DNA from: Baffinella frigidus
Lineage: Eukaryota > Cryptophyceae > Cryptomonadales > Baffinellaceae
DNA: 10,830 nt
Direction of reading: 5' to 3'
NCBI GenBank assembly: GCA_026770585.1
Contig: MU647030.1
Coordinates: 128,391-139,220, forward strand
Shown: positions 1 to 8,000 of the stretch, in pieces
Layout of the letters: each line of letters starts with the position of its first letter
Position numbering within the stretch: position 1 is the first letter of the stretch
The notes under the pieces: generated by a model
Told to the model about the DNA's origin: nothing
Databases searched by the model: none
The model's input: only the letters and a program-made list of their open reading frames with translations
Position numbers and translations under genes: made by a program

Positions 1-160
1 AAACCCCAAACCCCAAACCCCAAACCCCAAACCCCAAACCCCAAACCCGAAACACTAAACCCCAAACCCCAAACCCCAAACCCTAAACCCTAAACCCAAA
101 CCCCAAACCCCACAATCTTAAACCCTAAACCCTCAACTCTAAACCATCAACCCAACACAG
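1..160. repeat. Heptamer array, AAACCCC grading into AAACCCT (intron)
   Basis: The first ~90 bases are AAACCCC units, followed by mixed AAACCCT/AAACCC and degenerate units up to the exon 1 acceptor. It is interstitial telomere-like DNA rather than a chromosome end, because coding exons follow on the same strand and the units are degenerate. Confidence 0.85.
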
Positions 161-199
161 GTGGAGGAGCCGCACGCGGTCCTCGACGGACACCTCCAG
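161..199 (+). CDS. Exon 1 of window, WD40 blade start (EPHAVLDGH)
   Basis: The acceptor AACACAG lies just before 161. The 39 nt read [13 protein letters not shown], where the DGH looks like the GH dipeptide that opens a WD40 blade. It joins in phase 0 to exon 2, giving [12 protein letters not shown], a normal blade spacing. The donor is CAG|GCACCC, a GC rather than GT donor. The exon is short and flanked by heptamers, so it is recognised mainly from its fit to exon 2. Confidence 0.65.
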
Positions 200-3100
200 G
201 CACCCTAAACCCTAAACCCTAAACCCTAAACCCTAAACCCTAAACCCTAAACCCTAAACCCTAAACCCTAAACCCTAAACCCTAAACCCTAAACCCCTAA
301 ACTCTCAACTCTCAACCCTAAACCCTAAACCCCACGCCCCAAAACCCTCAACCCTCAACCCTCAACCCGTGGAAGGGTGGTAGGGTGCGCACGGAGTGGC
401 GTGGGGAACCCCAACCTACCCCCAAACCCTCACCTCCGAACCCGAAACCCAAACCCTAAAACCTAAACCCTAAACCCTAAACCCTAAACACTATATCCCA
501 AACCCTCAACCCTCAACCCTCAACGTGCAGTCTCGCCTTCATCGAGTCCCTAAACCCCACATCCCCAACCCAGGGCGTGCGAGCCCTGGCGTGGAACCCC
601 CGCACCGCCACCCAGGCAGTTTCGGGGGGCGACGACTGCATGCTGCTCATCTGGGACCTAGCGGACGAGGCAGTAAAGCGCACCCTCGTCGGGCACAAGG
701 TGCGCCTCCCACACCCCAACCCTGCCAACCCCCTCACAACCCTAACCCTGCCAACCCCTGAAACAACCCGAAACCACAACACTGCCAGAAGCTGAACCCT
801 GCCACAACCGTAATCCCGACAAGGTTGTGAGCCTCAAACTCTCCAAACCCGGAATCGTGACCCCTAAACCCTCAACCCCAAACCCCGAAACAACGCTAAC
901 ACTCGCAACCCCCTTCACCAGGGGCCAGTGCTAGCGGTGGCGTACACCCCGTCGGGGGCCTACATCCTGTCCTCCTGCCCAACCCCTAAAACCTTAGCCC
1001 CAAACCCCAAACCCATAAACCGCTGCCAACCAGGTACGTAACAATGTACAAGTGACTGTACAACTAACGGCACGACTAACTGTAAAACTGTAACGCGCCC
1101 TTACAACAATCTAAACCCCGAAACCCTCCACAGGGGCCAGTGCTCGCGGTGGCATACACCCCGTCGGGGGCCTACATCCTGTCCTCTTCTCAGGATTCGT
1201 CCGTGCGCGTCTGGGACCCCTTCGAGGTGCGCTTTTAAAAACAATCCACACCCTAAACCCCAAACTATGTGCACTAACCCTTGAACCCGAAGCCCTAAAC
1301 CCTCAACCCTAAACCCCAAACCCGAAGCCCTAAACCCTCAACCCTAAACCCCAAACCCGAAGCCCTAATCCCTAAATCCTGCACCTTAAACTATGTACCC
1401 TAAACCATGAACCTTGAACCCTGAATCGATGAATCCTGAACCCTGAACCCTGAACCCTGAACCCTAAACCCTAAACCCTGAACCCTAAAACCTGAACCCT
1501 GAACCCTGAATCAACGAATCCTGAATCCTGAACCCTGAATCCCAAACCCTAAACCCCAAACCCCAAACCCTAACCCCCAAGCCCCAAACCAGACGAAGAG
1601 CCTCTTCACGTTCCACGCACACTCCGGCCCGGTCTACGCGGTCATGACAAGGCAGTCACGACCGACCGTCTGGCTTCGGCGTCCGCGTGACCGGTCACGC
1701 GGGCGTTCACGAGCCTGCCGGCGGGGCTGTTCCACGACCCTAAACCCTAACCCCCAAGCCCCAAACCAGACGAAGAGCCTCTTTACGTTCCACGCACACT
1801 CCGGCCCGGTCTACGCGGTCGTTGTCACCGGTGCCAACCCTAAACCCCAAACCCCTACCCACACGGTGGGCTTCGCAGAGCAATCCATTTCTTTCGCGCT
1901 ACCAACTAAGAATTGCCTGGTACGGGGTATAGGGTAGGGTACGGGTATATAGGGTTTCCCCAGACGTGCGCGTATGGGACCCGTTTGAGACGAAGAGCTT
2001 CTTCACGTTCCGCGCGCACTCTTATCCGGGGAACCCCATTTTTCTTTCATTTGACGTCAACGAAAATTACTACACAAATTGTTCTTATTAGTAATATTAA
2101 AGCATTTGTGTAGTAATTTTCGTTGACATCAAATGGAAGAAAAATAGGTTTCCCCGGATAAACTCCGGCGCGGTCGTCGTCACCGGTTCGCCCTCCCCCC
2201 TCAAATCCCAAACTCTTCGCGGGGGTTTAGCGGGTGGCGGGGTTTAGGGTTTTGAGGGGGTTCGCAATCCTAAATTCCAAACCCCTACGGTGCGTAACCC
2301 GAAACCCGAAACCCGAAACCCGAAACCCTGAACCATAAACCATGAACCATAAACCATAAACCATAAACCATAAGCCATAAACCATAAACTCGTAAGTCTG
2401 TATAAGAGCTTTACAAACCCCAAAAGTCTAAAGTCTAAATCCTTAACCCAAACTCCTAACCCCAAACCCCCACACCGCCTCACCGGAATCAGTGGAAACC
2501 CTAGCCCCTTAACCCAGCCCAAAACCCTAAAACCCAAACCCCACGGCAGTGGACGAATACCGGTGCATATCCGCGGGGGCAGACTCCACCATTCGGGCGT
2601 GGGGTCTCTGCGGCCTCATCCAAAACCTCCCAGGGCATGCAGCGCAAGCACTAGACACCAAACCTCACCCCTAAACCTAGCCCTAACCCCTCCACCCCAA
2701 ACAGTGGACGAGTATCGGTGCATATCTGGGGCAGACTCGACCATTTGAACCTGGGATCTGCTGTTTAGGGGTTAGGTGGCTCAGGTGGCATGAACCCCTT
2801 CACTTGGCACACGCAAGGCAGTCACCTCGGACAGTTGGCTTCGGCGTCCGCGTGACCGGTCACGCGGGCGCTCACAAGCCTGCCGGCGGGGCTGTTCTGC
2901 TGTTTAGGGGTTAGGTGGCTCAGGTGGCTAGGTGGGCTAGGTGGGCAACCCCTAAATCCTACACCACATGACAGTGGACGAATACCGGTGCATATCCGCG
3001 GGGGCAGACTTCACACTTCGGACGTGGGATCTCCGCGGCCTTATTCGGGAAGACCCTAAGTCTTCAAGTCTGAGTCTTGATAAGAGCTTTACATACCCCT

Positions 3101-5054
3101 AAAGTATCAGCCCTAAATCCTAAACCCTAAACCCCGCACAGTGGACGAGTATCGGTGCATCTCTGCGGGGGCCGACTCGACGATTCGGACGTGGGATCTG
3201 CGCGGGCTCATTCGGGAAGACCCTGAGGCCGACAGGAAACCCCAGCAGTACGCTCCTGCACCCGAAACCCTACACGCTTCAGAGTTGAGGATGCAGGGTT
3301 CAGGGTTTAGGTTTTAGGTTTCATGACTTAGTGTTAATGGCTTGGGGTGTAGGGTGTAGGGTGTAGGGTGTAGGGTGTAGGGTGTAGGGTGTAGGGTGTA
3401 GGGTGTAGGGTGTAGGGTGTAGGGGGCCCGGGGGGCGACTCGACCCTTCGGACGTGGGATCTGCGCTCATTCGCAAGGACCCCACCGCGGATAAGAAACA
3501 CCAGCAGTGAGTTCCTGCATCCGAAACCCAAAACCCCAAAACTGGAACGCGAACGGATCAATCGTGAGAGACAGAGAGGGTCAGACTCAACGATTCGAAT
3601 ATGGGATCTTATTTTTCTCTCTTAGTACTCTCGAGGCAGGTCCTAGATAGGTCCTTAAGCCTTGAGTTGAGTGGGATCTCCGCGGGCTCGTTCGGGAGGA
3701 CCCCGCCGCGGAAGGAAACCGCAGCAGTGAGAAACCCCGCTCTAAACCCGAAACTTGAAACCACAAACCACACACCACAAACCACAAGCCACAAACCACA
3801 AACCACTACCCACAACCCCCACAAACCTAGAACACCAAACCCTACACCCTGGAGTTCAAAACACAAAACACAAAACACAAAACACAATCCCTCCAGGGCC
3901 GCAGAATCGCTCCAGATCGAGGACCAGGATCACGATGCCGATGCGTCTACTATAAACCCTAAACTCTGTCCAATTTAGGGTTTAGGATTCAGGGTGAAAC
4001 TCTCAACACTCTAGGGTTTAGGATTCATGTTTTAGGATCTTGGGTTAGTTGCGTAGAGTTTAGGGTTCATTGAAACCTCAAAGGGTTCATTGAAACCCTA
4101 ATGGGTGTATTGAAACCTTCAAGAGTTTATTGAAGCCTTTCAGGGTTTAGTGAAACCCTAAAGGGTTTAGTGAAACCCTAAAGGGGTTATTGAAGCCCCA
4201 CACCCCCCGGGCAGGGCCGCGGAATCGCTCGGGTTTGGGTTTGGGGATGGGTTTAAGGTTTAAGGTTTGGGGGTTGGGGCTAAGGTATTTTATAAACATT
4301 TCGAGCGAAATCGAGAAGGACGACGGCGAGGCGTCTACGCAACCCTCAAGTTTATAAATACCTCATCCCCAACCCCCAAACCTTAAACCTTAAACCCAAC
4401 CCCAAACCCAAACCCAAACCCAAACCCAAACCCAAACCCCAAACCCTCTGGGCAGGGCCGCGGAATCGCTCCAAATCGAGGACTATGAGGACGACGACGA
4501 GGCGTACCTAAGTCAAATGGATCAAGCTTCATCCGGAAAAATGGCTCAAGCGGCATCCGGGAAAATGGCGCATTCATCATCCAGGAGAATGAGTCAAGGG
4601 TCGGTTGATCAATCGGCGTCGGGGAGCTCCCTGCAGGGGGGGTCGTTTAAGGCCCATGGGGCGTCGTCAGGTGCGCTTTACAAAATCTTGACAAAAATCT
4701 TGACGCTTTACAAAAATCCTTTCGTTTTGCCAGAGCTTTACACGAGCTTTACAAAAGAGTCTTTATAAGTGCTTTACAAGAGCTTTTTAAAGGAAGCCTT
4801 TTTAAGCTTTTTAAGCACCCTGGGGTGCCGCATGGGAACTCGGTGCGCTTTACAAACATTACGTTTTACAAAAACGCTTTACTCTTACAAAAATATTCAT
4901 ACTTTACAAAAGACCTTGCACGAGCTTTACAAAAAAGTCTTGATGGGAGGTTCACAACAAGCCCTACGCGTAAAGCTTGCTAAATCGTACGGCTTAATAG
5001 GGGTGTGGGGCGTAGAGTTTAGAGTTGACGGTGTACGGTTGGCGGTTTGCGCTT

Positions 5055-5090
<36 letters not shown>

Positions 5091-8000
5091 GAGAGAGTGA
5101 GCTTTTCGTCCGCTTTACAAGTCTTTATAAGAGAACTAAAAGAGCTTTGGAAAGAGAGGCCCCCGTTTCACTAACCCAGATAGGTTTCACTAACCCAGAT
5201 AGGCCCCCGTTTCACGTTTCACTAACCCAGATAGGCCCCCGTTTCACTAACCCAGATAGGTTTCCACATCTGTTTTGGCCAGAACACTGCACCCTAAACC
5301 CTAACACCCTAAACTCTAAACCCCAAACCCTAAACCCTAAATCCTAAATCCTAAACCCTAAACCCTAATCGCGCAATCGCCCTTAATGAACCCGACAACC
5401 TAAACCCTAAACCCTAAACCCTAAACCCTGAACCCTAAACCCTAAACCCTAGACCCTAAACCCTAAACCCGAAACCCTAAACCCTAAACCCTAAACCCTG
5501 AACCCTAAACCCTACCCGCGCAGAATCCCTTTCGTCTTTGAAGAAATCCCACACCCCGAACCCTGCAACCCAAACCCTGAAACCTTCAGCCTAAACCCTA
5601 ACCCCTAAACTCTATCCCCTAACCTCGCTGGGGTGTCGTCCCTCTCGCCTCTCAACTCCGAACCCTCAAACCTGAAACCCGAAGCCCTGAACCTTAGATC
5701 CGTCAAACTCAACCCTTCAGTCTCAACCCGAAACCCTGAATCAGGGTTGTCCTCTCCCTCGCCTCTGAACTCTAAGCCCTAAGCCCTGCACCCTGGACCC
5801 CCCAACTCAAACCCGAATCCCGAAACCCGAAACCCGAAACCCGAAACCCGAAACCCGAAACCCGGAACCCGGAACCCTGAAGCAGGGGTGTCCTCTCTCT
5901 CGCCTCTGAACTCTAAGCCCCGAGCCCTGCGCCCTGGACCCCCCGACTCAAACCCGAAACCCGAAACCCGAAACCCGAAACCCGAAACCCGAAACCCGAA
6001 ACACTAAACCCGAAACCCGAAACCCGAAACCCGAAACCCTGAAGCAAGAGTGTCCTCTCTCTCGCCTGAGAAGAAACCCGACACCCCGAACCCTTCAACA
6101 CGAAGCTCGGAACCCAGAACCCTGGATCCGTCAACCTAAACCCTCCAGCCTAAACCCGAAACCCTGAACCTTAACCCCCCATCGCGCGATCTCCCTAAAC
6201 CCTAAACCCTAACAACTCCCCTCGCAGGGGTGTCGTCTCTCTCGCCAATCAAGAACGCGGGGGCGGGTGTCTCCTCGTTCGCCTCGAACAGCAGCCCCCA
6301 GCCGGAAGGTCATAAACCACCCCGCAGAGGACACGCCGGTCCGCCGTCACGCTTAGTGGGGCGGGCGTGTACAATGCGTGTGTACCGGGACGTTGTAGCG
6401 TGTGTACCGTGGAACGTGTTGGACACACCCGGGTTGGATCAGCAGCCTCCAGCTAGAAGGTCCTGTATCGTGTGCCCCATAGCAAGCCCTAATTCATAAT
6501 CAAGCAGCCTCCAGCCGGAAGGTACACTAATCTACTTCCATCCGGAGATTTAATTGAAATTCTCTCCCTAGAAAATTCTCTACCTGGATTGGGGCCGATA
6601 GCGTTTCTTCTGAAGGAAAGGCTCCAATTATATATGGGGGCGAGTAGTGAAATTAAACACTCAGAAGAACGCGGGCGCGTCTTCGTTGGCCTCGAACAGC
6701 AGCCTCCAGTCGGAAGGTGCAGTCAAACCCTAACTCCTAACAACACGAGGATGCTAGAGGGGCTTATTTAAAACCGAACACATAAAGTTTTTACTACACA
6801 AACCCCCCAATTTTTATCAGGATAAGGTGAAAGTAACCTCGCGCCTGGCATAATTTTTCCGGGCACGAGGTTACTTTGCTTGATCCTGGTACAAACGTTT
6901 ACAACCCCACATTTTCATAGGTTCCTCTAGCATTCTCGAGTGGAAACCCTAAACCCTAAGACCAGAAACCAGAAACCCTGAACCCTGAACCCTGTACCCT
7001 GAACCCTGTACCCTGAACCCTGAACCCTGAACCCTGAACCCTGAACTCTTAACCCTACACCCTAAACCCTGAACCCTAAACACTCCGAGCGGCAATCCCG
7101 AAAACAGTGCACCATCAACGGGAGTACATGCAGTACGCGGACGTGAACGCGCTGTGCTTTTCGCCCCAAGGCGACGTTCTCGTCTCTGCGTCCCAGGTCA
7201 ACCTTCAAACCCTAGGGTGTCGGGTCCCTAAACCCTAACCCCTATGTTCAACCCTCAACCCTAGGATTTAGAGTAAACTAGGGTTTGAGGTACGGGTTTC
7301 GGGTTCAAGTAAGGTGCAGGGTTAGCCCGAAACCCTGGGTTGAACCCAGAAAGGTGGCGAGTAGGGGGTGCATGCAGTACGCGGAATGGAGAGCCACTCG
7401 GAACACGCAAGGCAGTCACGACCGACCGTCTGGCTTCGGCGTCCGCGTGACCGGTCACGCGGGCGTTCACGAGCCTGCCGGCGGGGCTGTTCCACGAGTA
7501 GTGGGTACATGCAGTACGCGGACGTGAACGCGCTGTGCTTTTCGCCCCAAGGCGACGTTCTCGTCTCCGCCTCTCAGGTCAAACCCCAAACCTTAAGCCC
7601 TAGAGTTCAGGGTCTGAACCCGTAAACCTAGGGTTTAGGGTCAAACCCCCTAAACCTCCAACCTTATGTTAAACACTAAACCCTAGGAGTTGGGGGTTTC
7701 AACCCCAACCACAGGGCGACGTTCTTGTCTCTGCGTCCTAGGTAATCAATCATTTAAGGCCCAAGGGCTTAGGGTTACCGGCTAACCTTACACCCTAGGG
7801 TTTAGGGCTAACCCTGCACCCACGATTAATTCCTGTTTCCACTTCAAACCCTACGCCCAGGGTGACGTTCTCGTCTTCGCGTCTTAGGTGAGACAACCGT
7901 CATGGAGAGTTTAGCGTGTAACTCATAAACCCTGAACCCTGAACCCCAGACCGCACACCCCAAACCCCAAACTCCAAATTCAGACCACAAACCTCAAACC

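Noticed and set aside
1-300. True telomere / chromosome end
   Set aside because: Units are degenerate and mixed, similar arrays recur throughout, and exons of the same gene lie among them; these are interstitial.
2060-2110. Shared TTACTACACAAA word between the two MITE-like elements (2068 and 6791)
   Set aside because: A 12-base match between two AT-rich places in a 10.8-kb window is expected by chance; it does not show they are one family.
2550-3247. Mutually exclusive alternative exon 5 cassettes
   Set aside because: Three upstream copies share the acceptor and phase, but one has a stop and the other two lack a donor at the homologous position; only 3142-3247 is complete. Transcript data could still change this.
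3345-3424. CRISPR array or other spaced-repeat system
   Set aside because: A 7-bp tandem without spacers, within a eukaryotic intron.
4769-5347. 192-codon plus-strand ORF across intron 6
   Set aside because: It is made of GCTTTACAA filler, a GA microsatellite (RERERE) and tandem repeats. The exon 6 donor precedes it, and no domain is visible.
5913-6134. Minus-strand ORF of GFRVSGF repeats and the similar minus-strand ORFs at 1101-1319, 2244-2537 and 3609-3887
   Set aside because: They are translations of C-rich heptamer intron sequence read on the opposite strand; they have a 7-residue period and no independent coding signal.
7506-7577. Second functional copy of exon 8
   Set aside because: The frame is open and the donor good, but nearby acceptors are out of phase with exon 7 and the upstream HHQRE part is missing.
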